NCBI GenBank assembly: GCA_021740995.1
Contig: JAIOYR010000016.1
Span: 1 to 55,366 of the forward strand
DNA: 55,366 bases
Origin: Taibaiella sp.
GTDB taxonomy: Bacteria; Bacteroidota; Bacteroidia; Chitinophagales; Chitinophagaceae
Direction: 5' to 3'
Below the pieces are notes generated by a model. It made no database searches. It saw only the letters and a list, made by a program, of their open reading frames with translations, and had not been told where the DNA came from. Shown here piece after piece: positions 44,994 to 53,984 of this stretch. Each line of letters opens with the position of its first letter. Within the stretch, counting starts at the first letter, position 1. Both the position numbers and the translations under genes were made by a program.

Positions 44994-45075
44994 AAAGGAA
45001 GTTTTTCAAAAGTGTATTCGGTAGCTTTGCAGTTCACACAAAAAGCACCCGATGAGACGGGGCGAATATACTGAT

Positions 45076-46407
45076 ATGTTTTCAAAAATTATAAAGAACG
45101 CTATAGTAGTAAATGAGGGTGTAAGCAAAGTACAGGATGTACTGATAAAAAACGGCTACATAGAACAGATAGCAGATAACATAACACCTGTGGGCAACTG
45201 CTCTGTAATGAATGCCGAAGGGCTGCACCTGCTGCCGGGAGTGATAGATGATCAGGTACACTTCAGAGAGCCGGGACTAACCCAGAAAGCTACCATAGGT
45301 ACAGAGGCACGTGCTGCGGTAGCCGGGGGTGTGACCTCGTTCATGGAAATGCCCAACACCAACCCTCCCGCACTGACGCAGGAGCTGCTGGAAGATAAGT
45401 ACCGGATAGGTGCCGCAACATCTGTTGCCAATTATTCATTTTTCATGGGTGTGTCGAACAGTAATGCAGATGAAGTATTGCGTACCAATGCCAAGAAAAA
45501 TGATGTAGCCGGTGTGAAGATATTTATGGGCTCCAGCACAGGCGATATGCTGGTAGATAATTACCTGACGCTATCCCGTATATTCTCGGACTCAGAACTG
45601 CTCATTGCTACCCATTGCGAGGATGAAAAGATTGTGAATGCCAACAAGGCAAAGTATCCTGATGCAGACAATGCTTCTTTTCATCCGCTGATACGCGATG
45701 TAGAGGCCTGCTTTGAAAGTTCTTTTGCGGCAGTGCAACTTGCAAAGAAGCACAATACCCGGCTGCATATACTGCACATATCTACTGCGCACGAGCTGCA
45801 ATTGTTTAGCAATATGCTGCCACTGGCAGAGAAGCGCATCACCAACGAAGTATGTGTGCATCACCTGCATTTTACTGCCGATGACTATGCGCGCTATGGC
45901 AACCTGATAAAGTGTAACCCTGCCCTAAAGGCGGCAGAGAACAAAGCTGCACTATGGGAGGCACTGCTGGACGACCGGCTGGATATAATAGCCACAGACC
46001 ACGCACCGCACACATGGGAAGAAAAGCAGCAGCCCTACCAGAAAGCACCTGCGGGTGTGCCGCTGGTGCAGCACTCGCTGCCGCTGATGCTGCAGTATGT
46101 GCAGGAAGGACGTATAACTATAGAAAAGGTAGTGGAGAAGATGTGCCATGCTCCGGCACAGTGTTTCCGGGTAGACCGCCGTGGGTATATACGCGAGGGC
46201 TATCATGCCGATCTGGTGCTGGTGAATATGAATAAGGGCATTACCGTTACCAAACAAAACATACTCTTTAAATGTGGCTGGTCGCCGTTTGAGGGTCATA
46301 CCTTCCCAGCGTCTGTGCATACCACATTTGTAAATGGCGAGGTAGTATACGAGAACGGAAAAGTGAACGACACCGTGCGGGGACAGCGATTGAGATTTGA
46401 CCGGTAA
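45076..46407 (+). CDS. pyrC: Dihydroorotase
   Basis: Dihydroorotase closes carbamoyl aspartate to dihydroorotate in pyrimidine synthesis. The chosen start (ATG 45076, MFSKIIKNAIVVNEG) gives 443 residues; an ATG at 45052 would add eight. Class I motifs are GVIDDQVHFREPGL (about 59-72), GVTSFMEMPNTNPPA (about 88-102), the carboxylated-Lys region GVKIFMGSSTGD (about 145-156), THCED (about 177-181), LHILHISTAHEL (about 235-246) and the catalytic ATDHAPH (about 302-308). The first His of the usual HxH metal pair is Gln here (DDQVH). The mutS-like gene starts 30 bp after its stop. Confidence 0.93.
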   Translation: MFSKIIKNAIVVNEGVSKVQDVLIKNGYIEQIADNITPVGNCSVMNAEGLHLLPGVIDDQVHFREPGLTQKATIGTEARAAVAGGVTSFMEMPNTNPPALTQELLEDKYRIGAATSVANYSFFMGVSNSNADEVLRTNAKKNDVAGVKIFMGSSTGDMLVDNYLTLSRIFSDSELLIATHCEDEKIVNANKAKYPDADNASFHPLIRDVEACFESSFAAVQLAKKHNTRLHILHISTAHELQLFSNMLPLAEKRITNEVCVHHLHFTADDYARYGNLIKCNPALKAAENKAALWEALLDDRLDIIATDHAPHTWEEKQQPYQKAPAGVPLVQHSLPLMLQYVQEGRITIEKVVEKMCHAPAQCFRVDRRGYIREGYHADLVLVNMNKGITVTKQNILFKCGWSPFEGHTFPASVHTTFVNGEVVYENGKVNDTVRGQRLRFDR

Positions 46408-46437
46408 TTGATAAAAACAAGCTCCCTAGGGTGCAGT

Positions 46438-47763
46438 ATGCAAAACGACAAAACCACACTCAAAGACCTATCTATATTCCCTGCCGATGGCAGCGATGGT
46501 GTGTTTGCATTGATAGACCGCACGGCAACACAAGCAGGCAAGGAAGAACTGCGAAGGCATATACTGAACCCTCCGGCTACATACGAAGGACTGGTGGAAG
46601 TACAGGATACTATCAGGTTCTGGTATGCGCACCCGGAGCTGTGGCCTGCAGTAGTACTGAATGGTACACTGGTGATGGTAGATAAGTTTTTCGAGTCGGC
46701 AGATAATATTTCTGCACCGCCCGGCGGTTTTGCCAGACTGCTTTCTCCGGCCTTTCAAAAGCTGTTCAACAGGCGTGAATATTTTTTCACCCGCTTTTCG
46801 TTATCCCACTTGTCCGACTTTCTGAATGGCTGTAGCCAACTGGTAGCAATGGCAGAACGGGACGGTGTGCCTGCATTGCTGGCGCGGGAGCTGGGCACTA
46901 TGAAGCAGGAACTGCAGCACCGGCTCACCCCTGCCATAATGGAGGTAAATGAGCATACCGGTTTTTCGGAATTATCTACGCTGCAATATCAGGCAAGGCG
47001 TGAAATGAAAAATACAATATACCGGCTTATGGGCAGCTATGCCCGTATGGATGCATGGCAGTCTATGGCACGTGCTACGGCAGAGCATGGGTGGGTTTTT
47101 CCTGAGTTGTTGCCGGAGGCTCCTGTATTGTTTGAAGCGGAGGGTATTTATCATCCGCTGCTCACCAACCCCATAGCCTACAATACCTCATTTGGCAACA
47201 GCAGGAACTTTCTGTTGCTTACCGGTGCCAACATGTCGGGCAAGACTACTTACCTGCGGGCGCTGGGTATAGGTGCGCTGCTTGCACACCTGGGCATGGG
47301 TGCACCTGTACGCAGGCTCCGTATTGGTTTTATGCATGGCATCATCACCAATATGCACGCTGAGGACAATATACTGAAGGGGGAAAGCTATTTTTTTGCA
47401 GAGGTACAGCGTATGAAGCATATAGCGGCACGCCTGGGGCAGGAAAAACCGCATCTGGCTCTGATGGACGAGCTCTTCAAAGGCACTAATGTGCATGATG
47501 CCTACGAGTGCACCAAGGCAGTGGTAGATGGGCTGATGAATCACCCAAATCACATTATGGCATTGTCTACCCATCTATACGAAGTAGCCCAACAGTTTGA
47601 GCAGGATAGCAGGATATTATTTTCTTATTTCGAGACGAACATATCTGCTTCCGGTGTTTACCAGTTTACCTACCGGCTAAAAGAAGGCATATCTAACGAT
47701 AGGATTGGTTATCTGATACTACAGCAGGAAGGGGTAATAGATATGTTGCGGAAAAGGTCCTGA
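46438..47763 (+). CDS. Short MutS-family ATPase
   Basis: A 441-residue protein from the ATG at 46438 (MQNDKTTLKDLSIF). An upstream TTG directly after the pyrC stop is less likely. It has the MutS core and ATPase domain but no mismatch-recognition N-terminus. Walker A is TGANMSGKTTYL (about 272-283), with ANMSGKTT where bacterial MutS has PNMGGKST. The ATPase also has LALMDELFKGTNVHDA (about 341-356), with the Walker B Asp-Glu, and LSTHLYEVA (about 379-387). Such short MutS-like proteins are known in Bacteroidota; the DNA substrate is unknown. Confidence 0.86.
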   Translation: MQNDKTTLKDLSIFPADGSDGVFALIDRTATQAGKEELRRHILNPPATYEGLVEVQDTIRFWYAHPELWPAVVLNGTLVMVDKFFESADNISAPPGGFARLLSPAFQKLFNRREYFFTRFSLSHLSDFLNGCSQLVAMAERDGVPALLARELGTMKQELQHRLTPAIMEVNEHTGFSELSTLQYQARREMKNTIYRLMGSYARMDAWQSMARATAEHGWVFPELLPEAPVLFEAEGIYHPLLTNPIAYNTSFGNSRNFLLLTGANMSGKTTYLRALGIGALLAHLGMGAPVRRLRIGFMHGIITNMHAEDNILKGESYFFAEVQRMKHIAARLGQEKPHLALMDELFKGTNVHDAYECTKAVVDGLMNHPNHIMALSTHLYEVAQQFEQDSRILFSYFETNISASGVYQFTYRLKEGISNDRIGYLILQQEGVIDMLRKRS

Positions 47764-47803
47764 TTTTTTCGCCTAATTTTACACCATAAAACACGACTAG
47801 ACA

Positions 47804-47956
47804 GTGCAAAACGAATCGAATATAAAGAGCAAATTGCTGGTTATCTTTTTTCTGGTTATCATAATGCTGCCCGCATGTTATGCCATCTTCAAGGAATACA
47901 AATACAGGCAACAGGAGAAGGGTAAAACCACTCCTGTCACTACCAGCCACAAATAA
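47804..47956 (+). CDS. Small single-span membrane protein (GTG start)
   Basis: A 50-residue frame starting at GTG 47804: MQNESNIKSK then LLVIFFLVIIMLPACYAIF (helix, about 11-29) and a basic tail KEYKYRQQEKGKTTPVTTSHK (split: KEYKYRQQEKGK and TTPVTTSHK). The hydrophobic and charged parts are well ordered. It starts 40 bp after the MutS-like gene. Function unknown. Confidence 0.45.
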   Translation: MQNESNIKSKLLVIFFLVIIMLPACYAIFKEYKYRQQEKGKTTPVTTSHK

Positions 47957-47971
47957 TTTATCAGTGTGTTT

Positions 47972-48670
47972 TTACGGGTTGTAATTGAATTTAAAACCTA
48001 TACCGTGTATGGTCTGTAATTTGGCAGAGGTTTGAGATTTCAGGTACTTTCTGATTTTTGTAATGAACACATCCATGCTGCGGCCAAGGAAGTAATCGTC
48101 CTTACCCCATACGCTCATCAGTATTTCATCGCGCTTGAGCACTCTGTTAGCATTAAGGCACAGATAGCGCACCAGGTCTGCTTCGCGCTGTGTAAGCTGG
48201 TATTCTACTTTATCGTTTTTGAGCAGCAGATTGGTATAGTCAAACACCAATTCACCTATATCAAACATTACAGGTCCAATATCATCTTTCTTCTTGCTGC
48301 GCTTTACAAATACCTGTATACGCATGAGCAACTCCTGCAGATTGTAGGGTTTGGTCACATAGTCATCAGCGCCACTCTCAAAACCCGCAATCTTATCGTT
48401 GTCGAGGTTTTTAGACGAAAGCAAAATGATAGGTATGTTCTCGTTTTTTTTGCGGATACTGTTTGCAAGCTCCATACCGTCTTTTTTACCGGGCAGCATA
48501 ATGTCCAGCAAGCAGATGTCGAAGATGTTTTTCATAAACTGATGCCATGCAGCATCACCATCGGTACAGTGCGTTACATCGAAATCCTGTTTTTGCAGAT
48601 AATCCTTCACAACATAACCCAGTACCGGGTCATCTTCCACTAAAAGTATTTTTAGTTTTGCCTGCGACAT
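47972..48670 (-). CDS. OmpR-type response regulator (orphan)
   Basis: A 232-residue two-component regulator. The receiver domain has acidic DD (residues 12-13), the phosphoacceptor Asp in ICLLDIMLPG (about 53-62) and Lys in DDYVTKPYNL (about 101-110). The C-terminal winged helix (about 135-230) has LTQREADLVRYLC and FITKIRKYLK. No histidine kinase is next to it. It probably controls outer-membrane or envelope genes elsewhere. Confidence 0.93.
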   Translation of the reverse strand: MSQAKLKILLVEDDPVLGYVVKDYLQKQDFDVTHCTDGDAAWHQFMKNIFDICLLDIMLPGKKDGMELANSIRKKNENIPIILLSSKNLDNDKIAGFESGADDYVTKPYNLQELLMRIQVFVKRSKKKDDIGPVMFDIGELVFDYTNLLLKNDKVEYQLTQREADLVRYLCLNANRVLKRDEILMSVWGKDDYFLGRSMDVFITKIRKYLKSQTSAKLQTIHGIGFKFNYNP

Positions 48671-48760
48671 AACGAAATATGGCTAATTTACCTGCTAATA
48701 TAATACTTATCCTGATAATGGATAAAACTATACATAATTAATATATAATAATGCATAATT

Positions 48761-49342
48761 TCATTTTACTCTGTCCGGGTTCTGGGCTATAAATGCATCC
48801 CAGGAGCCCGACTTTTTTTTGGTAGATTTCTTTGGGCTGGTTGCTTGTGTCATCACCGCAGTGCGCTGCTGGTAGTGGTGGCAAAGGGCAACTGCAACCG
48901 CATCTGCTGCGTCCATAAATTTTATGTCATCTACCACATTCAGGGTGTGTTGCAGCATATCCCACACCTGCTCCTTGGTAGCATTTCCCCTGCCGGTTAC
49001 CGATTGTTTCACCTTTCGGGGTGCATACTCCACCGCCTGAAGTCCCCCCATCATGGCGGCGGCCATAGCTACTCCCTGCGCACGCCCCAGCTTCAGCATA
49101 CTTTGTACATTCTTGCCAAAGAAAGGTGCTTCTATGGCTACGGCTACCGGTTTGTGAATGGTGATGAGGCTTTCCATTTTTTTGAAAATGAGGTGCAGTC
49201 GCTCAGAGTGGTCTTTGTACTTAGATAAATGCAACACACCCATTTCTATTAGTGATACGTTACTTTTGCTCACAGATATCAGTCCGTAGCCCATTACCAG
49301 TGTGCCGGGGTCTATTCCAAGAATGATTTGGTTATCTTTCAA
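48761..49342 (-). CDS. ruvC: Crossover junction endodeoxyribonuclease RuvC
   Basis: A Holliday-junction resolvase of 193 residues. The catalytic acids are the Asp of ILGIDPGTLVMGYGLI (about 7-22), the Glu of VAIEAPFFGKNVQS (about 68-81) and the Asp pair of FMDAADAVAVALCHH (about 143-157). The conserved Lys region is YAPRKVKQSVTGRGNATKEQ (about 106-125). The divergent flippase-like gene begins 20 bp away. Confidence 0.95.
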   Translation of the reverse strand: MKDNQIILGIDPGTLVMGYGLISVSKSNVSLIEMGVLHLSKYKDHSERLHLIFKKMESLITIHKPVAVAIEAPFFGKNVQSMLKLGRAQGVAMAAAMMGGLQAVEYAPRKVKQSVTGRGNATKEQVWDMLQHTLNVVDDIKFMDAADAVAVALCHHYQQRTAVMTQATSPKKSTKKKSGSWDAFIAQNPDRVK

Positions 49343-49362
49343 AAAAGCGGGGATTAACTGTT

Positions 49363-50304
49363 GTGAACAAAAGTACCAAAATATGGCTTAACTATCTTAC
49401 CGGCGGTATCATATCGGTATTGCTATTGTGGGCCATATACGGGCAGATAAGGAAGCAACTGGCAGGCATGGATGCAGCAGTATGGCAGCAAACGGGTCAT
49501 CCTGCCTTTCTGATCTTGTGTTTTGTGTTGATGTTTGCCAACATTTACCTTGAAAGCTACAAATGGCACTCGCTGCTCTCCTGGGCAGAGCCGGTAAGGT
49601 ACGGCCGTTCATTGGGCTCTTATCTTGCCGGTATTGCATTTTCTATCATTACTCCCAATCGCATAGGCGAGTATCCGGGCAGGATACTGTATCTGGGAGG
49701 CGGCAACACGCTCAGGTATATCAATGTTTCTGTATCAGGTATCATATCCCAGTTGGCAGGTATCTATTTTTTCGGTTTTATTGGGTTGGTTTATTACAAT
49801 ATTGCGTATCCGGCCCTGATTGCGAAGGCCGCTTTAGGGGCATGTATCAGTATTAACATTTTTATAGCAGTGGTCTATTGGCGGTTCGATTCGTGGCTGC
49901 CAAAAATGGCTCAAAACAAGTGGCTGCGCAGGTTTGCGCTATACGGAAGGCTAATGGGCAGGGTTACTGCAGCACATCGCATCAAGGTTCTTTCCATCTC
50001 TCTGCTGCGGGTAGCGGTTTTTACGGCACAATATTTGTTTTTACTCAGGTGGATGAACGTAGACATACCGCTGGCGCAGGGTTTTTGTATGGCAGCATTG
50101 TTTTTCTGGATCATGGCAGTCATACCTTCACTGGCACTTACTGAGCTTGGCATAAGAGGTGCTGCCAGTATCTATGTCTTCGGTCATTTTTCTGCCAATA
50201 CGATAGGCATACTAGCGGCAACCACGGGTATCTGGCTGCTCAATCTTATTCTGCCTTCTGTGTTTGGAAGTTTTTTAATCATAAGAATGAAATGGTTACG
50301 TTAA
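49363..50304 (+). CDS. Flippase-like membrane protein (lysylphosphatidylglycerol synthase TM region family)
   Basis: A 313-residue polytopic membrane protein, starting at GTG 49363, with about eight helices. Family signs are ESYKWHSLLSW (about 64-74), ITPNRIGEYPGRILYLGG (about 97-114) and PSLALTELGIRGAAS (about 255-269), the last matching the ELG-RxA motif of UPF0104/flippase proteins. It may move lipids across the inner membrane. The next gene overlaps it by 13 bp. Confidence 0.82.
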   Translation: MNKSTKIWLNYLTGGIISVLLLWAIYGQIRKQLAGMDAAVWQQTGHPAFLILCFVLMFANIYLESYKWHSLLSWAEPVRYGRSLGSYLAGIAFSIITPNRIGEYPGRILYLGGGNTLRYINVSVSGIISQLAGIYFFGFIGLVYYNIAYPALIAKAALGACISINIFIAVVYWRFDSWLPKMAQNKWLRRFALYGRLMGRVTAAHRIKVLSISLLRVAVFTAQYLFLLRWMNVDIPLAQGFCMAALFFWIMAVIPSLALTELGIRGAASIYVFGHFSANTIGILAATTGIWLLNLILPSVFGSFLIIRMKWLR

Positions 50305-51161
50305 AAAAAATGGACGACAAAGAGCAAAAAATTTCGGGTAATGCAGGTGCTGTTTGCTACCCGGCTACTGCAAGGATTGTTATTGCAGCTTTAATGTTGA
50401 GTGCAGTGAGTTTTACTGCCATGGCACAAACCGACTTCTGCAACTCAAAAAACATCAGCTATCAGAATGGTGAGCGGCTTACATTCCATGCCTACTACAA
50501 CATGGGCTTTATCTGGATTTATGCTGGCAATTGCATATTCACTACTACCGCTACGGAGTACAACGGTCGTAAGGCATACTATATAGCCGGCGATGGCAGA
50601 ACTGCAAAATCTTATGAGTGGTTTTATAAAGTTCGCGATTTGTATGAAACTTACATAGACCAGGAAACACTGCTGCCGCTTCGTTTCATACGTAATGTAA
50701 GTGAGGGAAGCCTGAAATACAAGCACGATGCTGCATTCAATCGTACAGCCCAGCAGGTTACAGACAACGGCAGAACATTCTCAATTACTCAGTGTACACA
50801 GGATGTGCTTTCTGCAGTGTATTATGCGCGCAATATTGATTATAGCAAATACAACCCCGGCGATCGTATTCCCTTCGATATGTTTCTGGACGATAAGGTA
50901 TATCCACTGTACATCAAATACATGGGCAAGGAGCGTATAGACACAAAGTTTGGCGTGTTCAATGCTATTAAGATAGTGCCGCTGCTGATAGAGGGTACTA
51001 TCTTCGACGGTGGCGAAAAAATGACTGTATGGGTAAGCGACGATAAAAACCATATACCATTGAGGGTAAGTAGCCCGGTAGTAATAGGTAGTGTAAAGGC
51101 AGACCTGATGCAATATGAGCATCTGCGCAATCCCTTTACATCTCTGATAAAGCTGCATTGA
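50292..51161 (+). CDS. DUF3108 domain-containing exported protein
   Basis: A 289-residue protein, with ATG 50292 or 50310 as start. After a polar lead of about 28 residues there is a signal segment IVIAALMLSAVSFTAMAQ. The mature part matches DUF3108: NGERLTFHAYYNMGFIWIYA (about 57-76) and KVYPLYIKYMGKERIDTKFG (about 203-222), with CTQDVLSAVYYAR. It probably forms a beta-barrel-like lipid-binding fold in the periplasm. It is coupled to the flippase-like gene, so a role in lipid or envelope handling is an inference. Confidence 0.82.
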   Translation: MVTLKKMDDKEQKISGNAGAVCYPATARIVIAALMLSAVSFTAMAQTDFCNSKNISYQNGERLTFHAYYNMGFIWIYAGNCIFTTTATEYNGRKAYYIAGDGRTAKSYEWFYKVRDLYETYIDQETLLPLRFIRNVSEGSLKYKHDAAFNRTAQQVTDNGRTFSITQCTQDVLSAVYYARNIDYSKYNPGDRIPFDMFLDDKVYPLYIKYMGKERIDTKFGVFNAIKIVPLLIEGTIFDGGEKMTVWVSDDKNHIPLRVSSPVVIGSVKADLMQYEHLRNPFTSLIKLH

Positions 51162-51282
51162 TTAATTGTTGTTTCCTTAACGGCGTCATGCATATTCGTG
51201 TAATTACAAAGAGCTGCTTGGTGTAGCATTTCCTGTCTGAATAGTTTTTTGGTTTACATTTGCTCAAACCTGTTTTCACAAA

Positions 51283-51981
51283 ATGGCAAAACAATACCAA
51301 CATCTATTCTTCGATCTCGATCACACACTTTGGGACTTTGATAAAAATTCTGAAGCTACGCTTAGTAAGCTATATGAAGAGTACCAGTTGAAAAGTCTCG
51401 GAATAGATGATTTTCAGGCATTGTTTCGCTCTTACAATGTACATAACGACAAGCTATGGACACGATATAGAAACGGGTATATAAAACGGGATGAACTGAG
51501 GTGGAAGCGTATGTGGCTAATGCTCCTCGACTTCAAAGTAGCAGACACCTCGCTGGCGCACGAGCTGAGTACTGCCTATCTGGAAATACTACCCACACAA
51601 ACCCTGCTGGTGCCACATGCCAAGGAATTGCTGGAACATTGTAAGGGAAGGTATGAGATGCACCTCATCACAAACGGGTTTGAAACCACACAGCGGCTGA
51701 AGCTGCAATACTCCGGTATAGCACGTTATTTCACACACCTGATTACTTCAGAGAAGAGTAACAGCATGAAGCCGCACCGCGAAATCTTTGAGTTTGCACT
51801 CAATGCCGCCGGTGCTGAGGTTGCCCATAGCATTATGATAGGCGATGCGGTAGAGATAGATATAATGGGGGCTATAAATGCCGGCTGGGATAGCGCCTAC
51901 TACAATCCGCATAAAGTGCAGCACAATCATAAACCTACGTATGAAGTAAGCCACCTGAAGGAACTGATGAGTGTGTTATAA
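51283..51981 (+). CDS. HAD superfamily YjjG-type pyrimidine nucleotidase
   Basis: A 232-residue HAD hydrolase. Motif I is LFFDLDHTLWDFDKN (about 8-22), with the nucleophile Asp and the acid Asp. Motif II is LITNGFE (about 128-134), and motifs III/IV are EKSNSMKPHREIFEFAL (about 157-173) and MIGDAVEIDIMGAINAGWDS (about 185-204). The YjjG family removes phosphate from non-canonical nucleotides. TACATTTG at 51255-51262 is a -7-like element. Confidence 0.88.
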   Translation: MAKQYQHLFFDLDHTLWDFDKNSEATLSKLYEEYQLKSLGIDDFQALFRSYNVHNDKLWTRYRNGYIKRDELRWKRMWLMLLDFKVADTSLAHELSTAYLEILPTQTLLVPHAKELLEHCKGRYEMHLITNGFETTQRLKLQYSGIARYFTHLITSEKSNSMKPHREIFEFALNAAGAEVAHSIMIGDAVEIDIMGAINAGWDSAYYNPHKVQHNHKPTYEVSHLKELMSVL

Positions 51982-52127
51982 AACATGGAGCACACTATAT
52001 TTGAGTATATACTTACACTTGCCTATCATAGAATGGTGAAATAAATTGTCTTCTTAAAACCCTTTGTGATATCTGTGTATGCGATCTAATTACCATTAGT
52101 TTGAGGTATATTCTATATCTTGCATCT

Positions 52128-53279
52128 ATGCAGTTTCCACAAAAACACTCCGCTACGGGTACTACTATCTTTACGGTAATGAGCGCTCTGGCACAGCAGC
52201 ACAATGCTATTAATCTTTCGCAAGGTTTCCCGGACTTTCATATAGATGAGCGACTGTCTGATGCACTCGGCGCAGCAGCGGCAGATGGGTTTAATCAATA
52301 TGCACCAATGGCTGGTGTGCCTATGCTGAAACAGGCGATTGCTACCAGTTTCAAAAACCGGTATGATACAGACATAGACCCCGATACAGAGATCACTATT
52401 ACACCCGGCGCTACCTATGCCATCTATACAGCGTTTACAGCAATCCTGTCGCCCGGCGATGAGGTGATAGTGCTTGAGCCTGCCTACGATAGTTATATAC
52501 CCAATATTGAGATGAATGGCGCTAAGGCAGTAATAGTACCCCTCACGGCTCCGGGTTTTGGTGTAGACTGGCAGCGGGTAAGTGATGCCATAACACCACG
52601 CACAAAGGCAATCATCATAAACACCCCTCACAATCCCACAGGTGCTATATGGAGCAAGCGTGACTGGGAACAACTGGCAGATATAGTGCGGGATACAGAC
52701 ATTACAATACTTGCAGATGAGGTATATGAGCAGCTGGTTTTCGACGGAGAGCGGCATTACTCTGTGCTGGAGAACGAAGAGCTGCGTGCCAGAAGTTTTG
52801 CATTGTATTCTTTTGGGAAAGTCTATAACAACACCGGGTGGAAAATGGGATTCTGCATAGCGCCACCGGAGTATACACAGGCATTCAGGCGCATACATCA
52901 GTTCCTGTGTTTTACCGTCAACACTCCTGCACAATATGCGCTGGCACAACACCTTACGTTAGATACTACGCCTATACACACCATTATGCAGGGCAAACGA
53001 GACCATTTCCTGTCGTTACTTAAGGGTACTCTGTTTACGATACATGAGCCAGCTAAGGGTAGCTATTTCCAGATAGCCGGATATGAGCGCATCAGCAATC
53101 TTCCTGACAAGGAGTTTGCCACCTGGCTCACCAGAGAGCATGGAGTAGCCACTATACCAGTAAGTGCGTTTTACAGCAATGGTAAGGACGATAAACTCAT
53201 CCGTTTTTGTTTTGCAAAGAAGGAAGAAACGCTGACGGAGGCAGTAAACCGCCTGATGAAAATAGCTTTACCTATATAG
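52128..53279 (+). CDS. Methionine aminotransferase (PLP-dependent, class I)
   Basis: A 383-residue aminotransferase from the ATG at 52128 (MQFPQKHSATG). An in-frame TTG at 52101 would add nine. Fold-type I signs: INLSQGFPDFH (about 27-37), AIIINTPHNPTGAIWS (about 158-173), ILADEVYEQLVFDGE (about 194-208), the PLP-lysine region SFGKVYNNTGWKMGF (about 229-243) and the C-terminal LIRFCFAKKEETL with the substrate-binding Arg. It resembles YbdL, which uses methionine. It stands alone on the plus strand. Confidence 0.9.
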   Translation: MQFPQKHSATGTTIFTVMSALAQQHNAINLSQGFPDFHIDERLSDALGAAAADGFNQYAPMAGVPMLKQAIATSFKNRYDTDIDPDTEITITPGATYAIYTAFTAILSPGDEVIVLEPAYDSYIPNIEMNGAKAVIVPLTAPGFGVDWQRVSDAITPRTKAIIINTPHNPTGAIWSKRDWEQLADIVRDTDITILADEVYEQLVFDGERHYSVLENEELRARSFALYSFGKVYNNTGWKMGFCIAPPEYTQAFRRIHQFLCFTVNTPAQYALAQHLTLDTTPIHTIMQGKRDHFLSLLKGTLFTIHEPAKGSYFQIAGYERISNLPDKEFATWLTREHGVATIPVSAFYSNGKDDKLIRFCFAKKEETLTEAVNRLMKIALPI

Positions 53280-53328
53280 GGAGTGAAGTAACGAACAGAG
53301 CTTCGAATATAAACAGGCTGATTCCGCG

Positions 53329-53343
53329 GTTACACAGTGTAAC
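53329..53343. repeat. 15-bp palindrome GTTACACAGTGTAAC
   Basis: A perfect dyad with 7-bp arms and a one-base centre, 49 bp after the aminotransferase stop. It could be a protein-binding site. There is no T-run, so it is not a typical terminator. Confidence 0.35.
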
Positions 53344-53375
53344 GGGTACATACTCATTTTTCTGAGTGAAAATTA

Positions 53376-53693
53376 TTAACCGTGTTTTATTTTTCGTTTC
53401 AAAATGGTTCGTTTCAGTTGTCGGCTGCTGTGATGAACAGTGATGATGTATATTATCTTTGTGTTTTCTATTTTGTAAATGATTCTATAGTTGCCTTCGA
53501 TAACCTCTCTAACTGACTTTATATTTAGTTCAGGTACTACCCTTCCTATTTCCGGATGATTTTCTAAAGAGAGTGCTCGTGCAAAAATCTTTGATACTTG
53601 CATTTTGGCATAAAAAACAGAATCCAGACTGATGTACGCTGCTATTTCCTCAATATCAGAAATAGCCTGCCTTGTGAACTCTATTTTAGCCAT
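53376..53693 (-). CDS. ParE/RelE family toxin
   Basis: A 105-residue protein with the ParE/RelE pattern. IEFTRQAISDIEEIAAYIS (about 4-22) is followed by HPEIGRVVPEL (about 46-56) and then REVIEGNYRIIYKIENTKI (about 62-80). The tail IYIITVHHSSRQLKRTILKR has the expected basic C-terminal end. It overlaps the antitoxin gene by 13 bp. Probable action is gyrase poisoning or mRNA cleavage. Confidence 0.87.
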   Translation of the reverse strand: MAKIEFTRQAISDIEEIAAYISLDSVFYAKMQVSKIFARALSLENHPEIGRVVPELNIKSVREVIEGNYRIIYKIENTKIIYIITVHHSSRQLKRTILKRKIKHG

Positions 53694-53863
53694 TTTGCTA
53701 ATTTTTTTCTTGCTTGCTCCTCCGAAACAACATCGCCGGATTCAACTTGTTCTAGTCCGATTCTAATTTTTTCAAGAAAAACAATTTTCTCTATAGCCAG
53801 TTCGGCTTCAAATTTGGCAGGCAATGTTTTAATTGTTTCCAGTACTTCTTTTTTGGTTAGCAT
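53681..53863 (-). CDS. Antitoxin of the ParE/RelE pair
   Basis: A 60-residue, mainly helical protein (LTKKEVLETIKTLPAKFEAE, then VESGDVVSEEQARKKLAKWL) directly upstream of, and overlapping, the toxin gene. The C-terminal pattern resembles antitoxins that pair with RelE/ParE in Bacteroidota. Confidence 0.75.
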   Translation of the reverse strand: MLTKKEVLETIKTLPAKFEAELAIEKIVFLEKIRIGLEQVESGDVVSEEQARKKLAKWLK

Positions 53864-53932
53864 ACTACCGTTATTTTATACAAGTTTACGAAAATTATCT
53901 TGTAGCAACCTTTTGCCAAATATAAAGACACA

Positions 53933-53964
53933 AAAAAACCGCCCCTGTTGAGGAGCGGTTTTTT
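53933..53964 (-). terminator. Terminator of the rpsF-rpsR-rplI operon
   Basis: An 8-bp stem (53939-53946 with 53951-53958, one mismatch), a 4-nt loop and an A tract on its left that reads as a T run on the minus strand. It lies just downstream of the rplI stop. Confidence 0.82.
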
Positions 53965-53984
53965 ATGTGTCTTGTAATGAGCAA

